NCBI GenBank assembly: GCA_003164075.1
Contig: PLRZ01000552.1
Coordinates: forward strand, 1 to 8,212
Direction: 5' to 3'
Source of the DNA: Bryobacterales bacterium
GTDB lineage: Bacteria > Acidobacteriota > Terriglobia > Bryobacterales > Bryobacteraceae
Length of the DNA: 8,212 bases
Part shown: piece by piece, positions 1-6,283 of the stretch
How the letters are laid out: each line of letters begins with the position of its first letter
Position numbering within the stretch: position 1 is the stretch's first letter
Translations under genes and position numbers: made by a program
Notes under the pieces: generated by a model
The model's input: only the letters and a program-made list of their open reading frames with translations
Databases searched by the model: none
Told to the model about the DNA's origin: nothing

Positions 1-452
1 TAGGTCTCGATTTCCGCCATGCGCCTGATGACTTCGTAATACTTCTTGCGGAGCCAGAACATCAGCCGGTTCTCGTCGCTGGTCTTCTTGACTCCAATGA
101 CGATCGGGGTGCCTTTTTCCCATTCGAGAATCATGTCCTCGAGCAGCTCCGGCGGGTCCTGCAGGTCCGAGAGCAGGACGATCACGGCATCTCCCGACGC
201 CTGGTGCAAAGCGTGAATGGGAGAGCGGATGTGGCCGAAATTGCGGGTGTTCTCGATCACCCGGACATTCCGGTCGCGCGCCGCCAGCCGGCGCAGGATG
301 CTTAACGTGCCGTCCTGGGAAGCATTGTCGATGAAAATATGCTCGTAGCGGTACCGGCCCAGCCGGCGCATAACGGCCCGCACGCGCTCGTACAATTCCT
401 GAACGTTGCCCTCTTCGTTGTAACAGGGGCTGACCACGCTAATCGTCTTCAT
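1..452 (-). CDS. Family 2 glycosyltransferase, GtrB/dolichol-phosphate-mannose-synthase-like (3' end outside window)
   Basis: The first 150 residues are visible; the C-terminus runs off the left edge. The start gives MKTISVVSPCYNEEGN, the typical GT2 GT-A opening strand and nucleotide-binding loop. IDNASQDGT (41-49) is the second nucleotide-contacting loop, RNFGH (70-74) matches the GtrB/DPM1 group, and SDLQDPPELL (95-104) carries the acidic metal/donor site (Asp96, Asp99). Family members usually transfer one sugar from a nucleotide sugar to undecaprenyl phosphate at the cytoplasmic face, and GtrB types add C-terminal membrane helices that would lie outside the window. The ATG at 452 overlaps the stop of the upstream synthase gene as ATGA, with GGGAGG (459-464) six bases upstream. 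An in-frame ATG at 458 touches that ribosome site and is less likely. As the last visible cistron of the operon, it probably handles the sugar made by the upstream genes. The family call is firm; donor and acceptor are unknown. Confidence 0.9.
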   Translation of the reverse strand, partial: MKTISVVSPCYNEEGNVQELYERVRAVMRRLGRYRYEHIFIDNASQDGTLSILRRLAARDRNVRVIENTRNFGHIRSPIHALHQASGDAVIVLLSDLQDPPELLEDMILEWEKGTPIVIGVKKTSDENRLMFWLRKKYYEVIRRMAEIET

Positions 453-1648
453 CGGCATCCTCCCAACGATCCAAAGCGCACGCTCTCCGCCTCGCCATTC
501 GCGCGCACCACAATCGGCGGACCTTCCACGAAATTGGCCGGCAATTGCAGAACCCGCTCGGCGGCGTCCAAACCGCGGCTGTAAATGCGTTCCCGCAGCG
601 ACGGAATGTTGGCATACGGGCTGTCGATGTCGTCGATCATGATGGCCTCGTCTTTGCCCAGAGCATGCAACAGCACTTCGCCGCTCATCAGCTCGCGGCA
701 GGAAATCTGGCCGCGCAGCAGGGGAACAGCCAGGTACACATCGTCGTCGGTGAGAGTGTGGCCCTCGGGCAAATCTCTCCGTGCGTACACGCCGCGCACC
801 AGCGAGTCCAGATACTGGATTTCCTTTACCGGCGGCATGCGCTTCTGCGTGCCCGGCGCGCCGCACATTTCCTTGGCCTTATGAAACGCCTTGAACCAGG
901 CGTCCGCCTGTTCGGGCTTGGAGCAGTAGGGTGACACCGGAATTCCATCCGACTCGATATCGATGTGCCGCTCGAAAGTGCGCGCCCCCTTGGCATACGC
1001 AATCAGCATGGAAGCGGCCCAATCGGAATGCTCGTGGGTAGAGAAGCCCACGGTGTGCGAGGGATAGCGCGCGCGCAGGTAATCGATCTGGTTCAGCTCC
1101 AGCTCGCGGTCTTCAGATGGATAGATGGAGACGCAATGGTTGATGGCCATGGGGATGCCGCGGTTATGGAAGAACGTCACCAGGTCGTCCAGGTCTTTGA
1201 CGGAGCTGCCGCCGGTGGAGACGATCACCGGCTTTTTGGTTTTGGCGATTTTCTCCAGCAGCAACCAGTCGTTCAGGTCCGAACTGGCGATCTTCAGAAT
1301 GGGGATGCCGAGTTCGCAGCACAGGTCCACCGATTTCTCGTCGAAGGGGGTCGCCAGCGGCATGCACGAAGCCTTGCGGATGGCCTTCACCAGGGCGGCG
1401 AAATCGTCTTTGGACATCCTCGTGTCCAGAGTTTTTTTGACATAGCGGATGTCGCTGCGGCGGAGGTAGTCCTTGTGAATGAAGCTGTCCACGTCGCGGA
1501 ATTGCAGCTTGATGGCGGCGCGCACGTTGTTGAAGCGCACCACTTGTCCGAACGTGTTGACAATTTTCAGCCCTCGCTCCACGCGGCCCCAGTGGTTGTT
1601 GGCCATCTCCAGGACAAAGAGCTCGTCGAATATGTCGCGGTCGATCAT
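449..1648 (-). CDS. NeuB/SpsE-like nonulosonate (sialic-acid-type) synthase, PEP-condensing
   Basis: A 399-residue protein with a NeuB TIM barrel followed by an SAF (antifreeze-like) domain. Family enzymes condense phosphoenolpyruvate with an N-acyl hexosamine or its 6-phosphate to give a nine-carbon 2-keto acid. Recognisable motifs are LEMANNHWG (13-21, normally AEIG-NH-G, with Glu14), IKLQ (46-49, Lys47), KIASSDLNDW (119-128), PVIVSTGG (140-147), NHCVSIYP (170-177), GFSTHE (201-206) and ERHIDIE (226-232). His205 and His228 align by eye with the metal-binding histidines of NeuB. The SAF part spans about 281-335 (SLVRGVYARRDLPEGHTLT onward). About 60 further residues follow it, which is longer than usual for NeuB (about 340-350 aa). 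The start at 1648 is chosen because it overlaps the HAD stop as ATGA and has GAGGTGA just upstream; a longer frame to 1708 would read a non-homologous, G/R-rich leader inside the HAD gene. Substrate is unknown: several motifs diverge from true NeuB, so it could make another keto-sugar acid. Confidence 0.85.
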   Translation of the reverse strand: MIDRDIFDELFVLEMANNHWGRVERGLKIVNTFGQVVRFNNVRAAIKLQFRDVDSFIHKDYLRRSDIRYVKKTLDTRMSKDDFAALVKAIRKASCMPLATPFDEKSVDLCCELGIPILKIASSDLNDWLLLEKIAKTKKPVIVSTGGSSVKDLDDLVTFFHNRGIPMAINHCVSIYPSEDRELELNQIDYLRARYPSHTVGFSTHEHSDWAASMLIAYAKGARTFERHIDIESDGIPVSPYCSKPEQADAWFKAFHKAKEMCGAPGTQKRMPPVKEIQYLDSLVRGVYARRDLPEGHTLTDDDVYLAVPLLRGQISCRELMSGEVLLHALGKDEAIMIDDIDSPYANIPSLRERIYSRGLDAAERVLQLPANFVEGPPIVVRANGEAESVRFGSLGGCR

Positions 1649-2427
1649 ACGCTCACCTCTTCCATGAGTGCCATCTCTTCCAATTCTTCCCATCCGCCCA
1701 TGCGGCAACAGCCCTCCGGCAGCGCTCGCGGACCGTTACCGGGTCCGACGATGGCACAGGCAATTCCCGCCGTTTCCGCCGCGTGCCAGTCTTCGGCGGT
1801 GTCGCCCACCATCAGGCAAGCGGCGCGGTCCAGATGGTGGCGCGCCAGCAGGTCCAGCAGCACTTCCGCTTTGGACGCGAAGGGCGGCGTTCGCGAATCG
1901 CGGCAGGCCGCCTCGCGAAAGAAGCTACCGAGACTGCGGGCGTCTGATGTCGTGGAATTTGTGAGGAGCCCAGAGGTGGGGCAGGCGGTGCTCGCCTTCG
2001 CTCGATCCTGCTTCCGTGCGCGCGGGCAGGCGGCACCGCCTGCCCCACCTCCGACATTCAGCTCGCGCAGAATCCGGCCGGTAGGGAGTGCCGGCTTATT
2101 GGTCGCGATCCACAGGTCCACGCCGCCGGTCATCAGCCGCCGGAGCATGTCCGGGACGCCGGGCAGGCACACCGTCCGGCGCCATCCCTCCGCGTCGTAG
2201 CTCGCGCGAAAACTGCGTTCCATCCAGTCAAGCAGTTCCCTACTCGTCGCGCCCGATACCGCCGCCAGAATTTCGCGCACCGGCGGTCCAATCAACGGCG
2301 CCAGGTCGACGCCCGCCTGCGGCAACCCGCACGCAGCCAGCGCCGCATCCACGGAAAATGCGATGCCCGGCAGCGAATCCACCAGCGTGCCGTCGAGGTC
2401 GAAAATGACGTGGCGCACCGGGCTCAT
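1645..2427 (-). CDS. HAD-superfamily phosphatase (Gph/PGP-like) carrying an in-frame palindromic insertion
   Basis: A 260-residue HAD hydrolase with all four motifs: motif I FDLDGTLVDS (9-18; nucleophile Asp10, acid/base Asp12), motif II IATNK (107-111), motif III Lys186 in ASKAEVLLDLL, and motif IV MVGDTAEDWHAAETAG (206-221; Asp209, Asp213). An alpha-helical cap lies between motifs I and II, as in phosphoglycolate-phosphatase-like enzymes. Residues 125-165 look like foreign sequence: the text reads naturally as RELN joined to LGSFFREAACRDSR if they are removed, and this stretch holds a DNA palindrome (1973-2051). Without it the protein would be about 219 residues, normal for the family. The start at 2427 overlaps the TPP-enzyme stop (ATGA), with AGGAGG at 2435-2440; the upstream extension in frame is shadow sequence. 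Because it lies directly before the NeuB-like gene, a plausible role is removing phosphate from a nonulosonate 9-phosphate or its precursor, as NANP does after NANS. All catalytic residues remain, but whether the enlarged protein is active is unknown. Confidence 0.87.
   Translation of the reverse strand: MSPVRHVIFDLDGTLVDSLPGIAFSVDAALAACGLPQAGVDLAPLIGPPVREILAAVSGATSRELLDWMERSFRASYDAEGWRRTVCLPGVPDMLRRLMTGGVDLWIATNKPALPTGRILRELNVGGGAGGAACPRARKQDRAKASTACPTSGLLTNSTTSDARSLGSFFREAACRDSRTPPFASKAEVLLDLLARHHLDRAACLMVGDTAEDWHAAETAGIACAIVGPGNGPRALPEGCCRMGGWEELEEMALMEEVSV
1933..2055 (-). mobile_element. Putative in-frame palindromic insertion (about 41 codons) inside the HAD gene
   Basis: This marks the coding segment, residues 125-165 of the HAD protein, that appears to be extra relative to the family. 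It encodes a low-complexity, basic and Ala/Gly/Ser/Thr-rich stretch unlike the flanking HAD sequence. It contains the 79-bp palindromic repeat at 1973-2051 plus about 40 bp on the side nearer the gene's 3' end. The 123 bp are divisible by three and contain no stop in the HAD frame. No transposase is encoded, so if mobile it would be a non-autonomous element (MITE- or REP-like, comparable in concept to the Rickettsia palindromic elements found inside genes). The exact boundaries are an inference from the protein joint, and no clear target-site duplication is visible. Confidence 0.55.
1973..2051. repeat. Inverted repeat with perfect 19-bp arms
   Basis: The left arm at 1973-1991 reads gaggtggggcaggcggtgc, and 2033-2051 is its exact reverse complement, enclosing a 41-base centre. 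A second, mutually exclusive hairpin is possible at 2024-2033/2036-2045, with ten perfect pairs around a two-base loop, because the gggcaggcgg motif occurs a third time in the centre. All of this lies within the HAD coding sequence. A 19-bp perfect match is far beyond chance even at this GC content. Confidence 0.95.
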
Positions 2428-4235
2428 CGCGCCGCCTCCTGGCCCGTCAGTATGTTTTCCCGCAGTTCCTCGCGAGAGAGAAACGGATACATGTCTTCCA
2501 GACTGGGTGAAACCATCTGGCCATCGGGCAACTGCCGCGATTTCAGCCGCGGCTCGAACTCCTGCGCCGGATCGAGCCGTACGTGGCACAGCGCCGGACC
2601 GGGCGCGTTCAACAGCGCTTCCATGGAGCCAAGCTCGCTGGCGCGTTCCACCCGAATCGCAGGCAGTCCGTACGCCGCCGCGATCCGGGTCATATCGGGA
2701 AATGAAATGCCGCTCGCCGGACTCTCGCCCACCAGCTTTCCGAAAAAATTGGATTGCGTCTGCCGAATGGAAAGATACCCGCCGTTATCCAGCACGAAAA
2801 TCTTCACCGGCAATTGGTGGTGCACGATGGTTTGCAGTTCCTGAATGTTCAGTTGAATGCTGCCATCGCCGGCCAGGCAGATGACGCGGCGGCCCTCGCG
2901 CCCGATGGCGGCGCCGATCGCGGCCGGCAGATCGTGACCCATGGAAGCGGCGCCGGAGTTCGAAATCAGCCGCTGGCCGGCCTGGAGCCGCGCCACCTGG
3001 TAGGGCACGATACAGGCCGCGGCATTTCCGCAGACGATGGCGTCGTCATCGGCCAGCATTTCGAACAACCGCTCGATGAAGTAGTACGGGTTGACCGGCG
3101 ATTCGGCGGCGCGATGCCTCTCCTGCACCACGGGGTATCGCGCCACCCGCTCGCGGCACCACGCCAGCCAGCTCGCATGCCGCCCGGCGCGATACCCCGA
3201 TGCCGGAAGCTGCCGCAGCATTTCCCGCAGAAAGACTTTCAGGTCGCAGTGGATCGCGAAATCGGGCCGCACCGTGGGCTTTTCCAGTTCCGCGGCGTCC
3301 ACATCCACCTGCACGACGAACGCATGCGGCGCGAATGACGCCCAGTTGTAGCTCACCTGGCGGATGTTCAACCGCGATCCCAACACCAGCAAGACATCCG
3401 CGTTTTGCACCGTGAAGTTCCCGGCGCGTTCGCCGATGGTGCCCGGCCGCCCGCAGAATAACGGGTCTCCGGTGGCGATCAAGTCGTGGGTCCAGGCGGT
3501 AGTGACGGGGATCCCGAGGAACTGCGCCACTTCCCGGAATTCCTCCAACGCCTGCGCCGCGCGAACTCCCGTACCGGCCATCAGCACGGGACGCTCGGCA
3601 TCCGCCAGCAGCGCGATGGTGTCACGGCATTGCGCCGCCACCGTTTCGCCGTCCCATGAAAGCGCGTCCTCGCCGGGATCGTACCCGCGGAGATTTTCGG
3701 GATCGATGCGGGCCGCCTGCACGTCCACCGGAATATCCAGCCAGCACGGCCCCGGCCGTCCCGAACCGGCCAGGAACCAGGCCCGCTCCAGGTGGTACGC
3801 GATGCTCTCCGGGTCGTCTACCAACACCGCGTATTTGGTAATCCCGCCCGCCATCCGGACGATGTCCACTTCCTGGTCGCCAAGCTGCCGGAGTTGCCGC
3901 GAGCCGGTAGTCGCCATGCAGGTTTCGCGCTTCACCTGGCCGGAAATCACCAGCATCGGCACGGAGTCCGTCCACGCTCCGAACACCCCGTTGAGCGCGT
4001 TAATTCCGCCCGGACCGGTGGTCACGTTGACCACTCCGGTTCTTCCCGTAACGCGCGCGTAGCCCTCCGCCGCCATGGCGGATGCCTGCTCGTGGTGGTT
4101 GCACACGTAGCGGATGCGCGGTTCGCGGCCGAAGGAATCGTTGAGGTGCATCGCGCCGCCGCCGGGAACCAGAAACACGTGGCGCACGCCCCAATCGGCG
4201 AGTTGTCCGGCGATGTAATCCGAGAGCTTGATCAT
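2424..4235 (-). CDS. Acetolactate-synthase-like thiamine-diphosphate-dependent enzyme of a sugar locus
   Basis: A 603-residue member of the IlvB/pyruvate-oxidase superfamily with the full three-domain order: N-terminal PYR domain (about 1-170), central domain (about 195-345), and C-terminal PP domain (about 385-560). Glu49 in NHHEQASAMAAEGYAR is the conserved glutamate that activates the cofactor. TGPGGINALNGV (73-84) is a typical PYR-domain motif. The TPP/metal motif begins GDGSIQLN (456-463) and ends with LDNGG (482-486; Asp457, Asn484). The C-terminal tail, with SPSLEDMYPFLSREEL (576-591), is of the kind seen in IlvB-like proteins of polysaccharide clusters rather than in IlvB itself, and no IlvN-type regulatory subunit gene is nearby. 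Characterised relatives include YerE, which transfers a pyruvate-derived C2 unit to a CDP-4-keto sugar. A similar ketol-forming role on a sugar is inferred here from the RfbF and SDR neighbours. The start at 4235 overlaps the epimerase stop (ATGA), with GAGGTGG at 4240-4246. Plain acetolactate synthase remains an alternative. Confidence 0.88.
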   Translation of the reverse strand: MIKLSDYIAGQLADWGVRHVFLVPGGGAMHLNDSFGREPRIRYVCNHHEQASAMAAEGYARVTGRTGVVNVTTGPGGINALNGVFGAWTDSVPMLVISGQVKRETCMATTGSRQLRQLGDQEVDIVRMAGGITKYAVLVDDPESIAYHLERAWFLAGSGRPGPCWLDIPVDVQAARIDPENLRGYDPGEDALSWDGETVAAQCRDTIALLADAERPVLMAGTGVRAAQALEEFREVAQFLGIPVTTAWTHDLIATGDPLFCGRPGTIGERAGNFTVQNADVLLVLGSRLNIRQVSYNWASFAPHAFVVQVDVDAAELEKPTVRPDFAIHCDLKVFLREMLRQLPASGYRAGRHASWLAWCRERVARYPVVQERHRAAESPVNPYYFIERLFEMLADDDAIVCGNAAACIVPYQVARLQAGQRLISNSGAASMGHDLPAAIGAAIGREGRRVICLAGDGSIQLNIQELQTIVHHQLPVKIFVLDNGGYLSIRQTQSNFFGKLVGESPASGISFPDMTRIAAAYGLPAIRVERASELGSMEALLNAPGPALCHVRLDPAQEFEPRLKSRQLPDGQMVSPSLEDMYPFLSREELRENILTGQEAAR

Positions 4236-5278
4236 GCCGCCACCTCGGCCATGTGCCACTGCGCCGTCCGCCGGATGGATTCCCTCAACGGGATCCACTG
4301 TTCCAGCCCCAGCTCCAAACCCGCGCGGGAGGTATCGGGCACGTAGCGCTCGGGGAGCACGCCGAGACGCGGCCTGCCCGCGATCTCGACCGGTTGCCTC
4401 ACGCCGAGTGTTTCGCGCACGATGTACGCCAGGTCCGCGATGCTATGGGCCTCTTCCGAGCCCACATTGTACGGCCGCCGGGATTGGCCGCGCATCAGGA
4501 TGGTCCAAAGCCAAATTGCCAGATCGGCGGCATAAAGATACGACCTTTGGGGCGTGCCGTCGCCGCGGATTTCGACCGTCCGGCCGTCGAGGCAATCGCC
4601 GATAAAATTCCCGATGGCGAAGTGCGCGTCGAGCGGGAGATAGGGGCCCACGAACGCGAAGCAGCGCGCCAGCAGGCAGTCTGAACCAACCCTGGCGGAG
4701 TGCAGCGAGCAAAGCAACTCCGCCAGCCGTTTTCCTTCGGCATAGGCCGACAGCGGGTCCGCGGAGTCCGGACCGCCCGGGTAGGTTTCCGGAACGTGGC
4801 GCAGTTCCGGGGGCTGTTTGCCATAGACTGCGCCGGAGCCGATGAGGAGCAGGCGTTGGGTTCCCGCCGTTTCCGCAAAACTCAGGGTGCGGCGCGTGCC
4901 ATCCACAATGGTCTCCAGCATCGCCGACGGGTTTTCGCGATTGAGCTTCTCGCGGGCGTCCACCGCGCCGTGGATGACGAACGGAAACGAACCCGGGGGA
5001 AACCGGAAGGTGCGCACATCGCCGGCCACCAGCGTCACGGCTTCATGGAACGCCAGGTGCGGCAGCCGCGCGGTGAACGCCGCCGGATCGCGCGTCAGTA
5101 CCGCGCAGCGAACTCCCAGAGCCATCCGGCGATTGGCCCACAGAAGACTCTCCAGAAGCCAGCTTCCGACAAAGCCCGTGCCGCCGGTAATGAAGATGCT
5201 CTCGCCGCGCATGTCCTCCCAGAGATCCTCGGTGTGTTGGAGGACGTGCTCGAGATCTTGGGACAGGCGGTTCTCCAT
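4232..5278 (-). CDS. NAD-dependent epimerase/reductase, extended short-chain dehydrogenase family
   Basis: A 348-residue extended-SDR protein acting on nucleotide sugars. The Rossmann glycine motif TGGTGFVG is at 31-38, VAGDVRTF (84-91) binds adenine, VIHGA (101-105) follows, and the catalytic set is Ser148 (IGSGAVYG), Tyr179 and Lys183 (SAYAEGK). RGDGTPQRSYLYAADLA (238-254) is the usual substrate-domain motif, and NVGSEE (271-276) follows. The Asp-Glu pair that follows the active-site Thr in 4,6-dehydratases (TDEVYG) is missing, so a 4-reductase, epimerase or similar role fits better than dehydratase. A 25-residue N-terminal helix rich in acidic residues (HTEDLWEDMRGE) precedes the fold; I believe such extensions occur in relatives in glycan loci, so the ATG at 5278 is kept, although its ribosome site is weak. 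An internal Met at residue 23 is an alternative. The gene starts 18 bases after rfbF and overlaps the TPP gene by ATGA. Substrate unknown, probably a CDP-sugar. Confidence 0.88.
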   Translation of the reverse strand: MENRLSQDLEHVLQHTEDLWEDMRGESIFITGGTGFVGSWLLESLLWANRRMALGVRCAVLTRDPAAFTARLPHLAFHEAVTLVAGDVRTFRFPPGSFPFVIHGAVDAREKLNRENPSAMLETIVDGTRRTLSFAETAGTQRLLLIGSGAVYGKQPPELRHVPETYPGGPDSADPLSAYAEGKRLAELLCSLHSARVGSDCLLARCFAFVGPYLPLDAHFAIGNFIGDCLDGRTVEIRGDGTPQRSYLYAADLAIWLWTILMRGQSRRPYNVGSEEAHSIADLAYIVRETLGVRQPVEIAGRPRLGVLPERYVPDTSRAGLELGLEQWIPLRESIRRTAQWHMAEVAA

Positions 5279-5296
5279 GACGGGCTCAGAGGTGCT

Positions 5297-6112
5297 TCAC
5301 CGGTAGTTCACCAGGCGCGGCAGGGCGGCTGGAGCATCGTCCCACAGCTTCCAGGGAGCGGCCTGCCGGTTCCACAGATCGTTCAGGTGCTGATATTCGC
5401 GGTAGGTATCCATGGCGTAGAAGAAGCCGTCGTGACGGTAGGCCATGAGTTGCCCTTCGGCGGCCAGGCGTTCCAGCGGTTCGTGCTCCAGGGTGCAGTC
5501 GTCGCCGCCCAGATAGTCGAAGATTTCGCGCTGGCATACGAAGAAGCCGGCGCTGATGGAGCCGTCGCCTCTGGGCTTTTCGGTGAAGTTGGTGACGCGG
5601 CCTTCGCCGGCCACTTCCAACATGCCGAAGCGCCAGATGGGCGCCACCGTGGTGACCGTGGCAATCTTGCCATGGCTCTTATGAAACTCCAGGACGCGGC
5701 GGATGTTGACGTCGCTGACGCCATCGCCGTAGGTCAGCAGGAAGGTGTCGCCATCCACGTACTTCTGCACTTTGCGCAGGCGGCCGCCGGTCATGCAGTC
5801 CAGGCCGGTGTCGGCGAGGGTGACCTTGAAGCCCTCCTCGGAGTGATGGCCATGGCACTGGATGTGCGATTTCTCGCCGAGGCGCATGGTGAAATCGTTG
5901 TTCATGGCCTCGTAGTTGAGGAAGTATTCTTTGATGCTGTTGCCGCGATAGCCCAGGCACAGGACGAACTCGCGGAAGCCATAGTGGGCGTAGATCTTCA
6001 TGATGTGCCACAAGATGGGGCGGCCGCCCACCTCCACCATCGGTTTCGGGCGGAACTCGGTCTCCTCGCGGAGACGCGTTCCCAAGCCACCGCACAGAAT
6101 GACAACCTTCAC
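5297..6112 (-). CDS. rfbF: Glucose-1-phosphate cytidylyltransferase
   Basis: A 271-residue nucleotidyltransferase that makes CDP-glucose from CTP and glucose 1-phosphate, the first step to CDP-linked deoxy and branched sugars. It opens with VKVVILCGGLGTRL (V1 read as fMet), followed by EETEFRPKPMVEVGGRPI (16-33; Lys23), which is diagnostic for RfbF rather than RmlA or GalU. LWHIMKIY (34-41), GYRGNSIKEYF (54-64), YGDGVSDV (128-135; Asp130 at the metal site), NFTEKPRGDG (175-184) and the C-terminal APWKLW (252-257) also match RfbF. The length is close to the usual 257 residues. The start is a GTG at 6112, chosen because a strong GAGGAGG lies eight bases upstream and the family begins at exactly this point; an ATG at 6151 would add 13 unmatched residues. 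As first gene of the operon it points to CDP-sugar chemistry for the whole set. The usual partner, CDP-glucose 4,6-dehydratase (RfbG), is not in the window. Confidence 0.95.
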   Translation of the reverse strand: MKVVILCGGLGTRLREETEFRPKPMVEVGGRPILWHIMKIYAHYGFREFVLCLGYRGNSIKEYFLNYEAMNNDFTMRLGEKSHIQCHGHHSEEGFKVTLADTGLDCMTGGRLRKVQKYVDGDTFLLTYGDGVSDVNIRRVLEFHKSHGKIATVTTVAPIWRFGMLEVAGEGRVTNFTEKPRGDGSISAGFFVCQREIFDYLGGDDCTLEHEPLERLAAEGQLMAYRHDGFFYAMDTYREYQHLNDLWNRQAAPWKLWDDAPAALPRLVNYR

Positions 6113-6283
6113 GAAGCCGGCCTCCTCGATCAAGGCCATTATTGGGGGCAAGGCAACGCGCTTCTAGATCCATTTTGGTTGTGGAACTGGTGACTAACCG
6201 AAGTTATGGTCCCGGCCGGATAACTCACCTTTGGGAACTCGGCAGGGCCGGAATGCGGTGCTACGCTTTCAGTTGATCGTTCT
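6113..6283. other. Divergent intergenic region between the operon and the GT39 gene
   Basis: These 171 bp separate two divergently read genes, so promoters for both should lie here. I see no convincing sigma-70 pair on either strand; the best AT-rich patches are near 6165-6180 and 6195-6225. Apart from the rfbF ribosome site I find no operator-like palindrome, tRNA or other RNA gene in it. Confidence 0.6.
6121..6127 (-). promoter_or_regulatory. Ribosome binding site deciding the GTG start of rfbF
   Basis: The minus strand reads GAGGAGG, followed by eight bases and then the GTG at 6112. This is a near-ideal Shine-Dalgarno match at a good distance, and it overrules the in-frame ATG at 6151, which would place this site inside the gene. 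Confidence 0.8.

Noticed and set aside
1649..1708. Longer NeuB-like start at 1708 adding 20 residues
   Set aside because: The extra residues are Gly/Arg-rich, lie in the HAD gene, and are not like a NeuB N-terminus; the ATG at 1648 has a ribosome site and the ATGA overlap.
1973..2051. The palindrome as an intrinsic terminator
   Set aside because: It lies in the middle of an open reading frame, has no T-run, and the downstream genes are coupled by overlaps.
965..2200. A 411-codon open frame on the plus strand opposite the NeuB-like and HAD genes
   Set aside because: Its protein is compositionally odd, matches no family I recognise, and mirrors the codon pattern of the genes on the other strand.
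1645..2427. The HAD gene as a pseudogene broken by the insertion
   Set aside because: The frame is intact from start to stop, all four motifs are present and coupling to the next gene is kept; lost activity cannot be excluded but is not shown.
2428..2589. Longer HAD start at 2589
   Set aside because: The extension reads the TPP gene in another frame; HAD motif I begins naturally a few residues after the Met at 2427.
2424..4235. Housekeeping acetolactate synthase (ilvB) for valine and isoleucine synthesis
   Set aside because: There is no ilvN or ilvC nearby, the gene is embedded in a sugar operon, and its C-terminal tail differs from IlvB.
4700..6193. A 497-codon open frame on the plus strand opposite rfbF and the epimerase gene
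   Set aside because: It is antisense to two genes with clear family motifs, has no ribosome site or recognisable domain, and long antisense frames are common in GC-rich coding DNA.
6165..6230. Sigma-70-like hexamers in the divergent region
   Set aside because: No -35/-10 pair with acceptable match and spacing was found on either strand, so no promoter is called.
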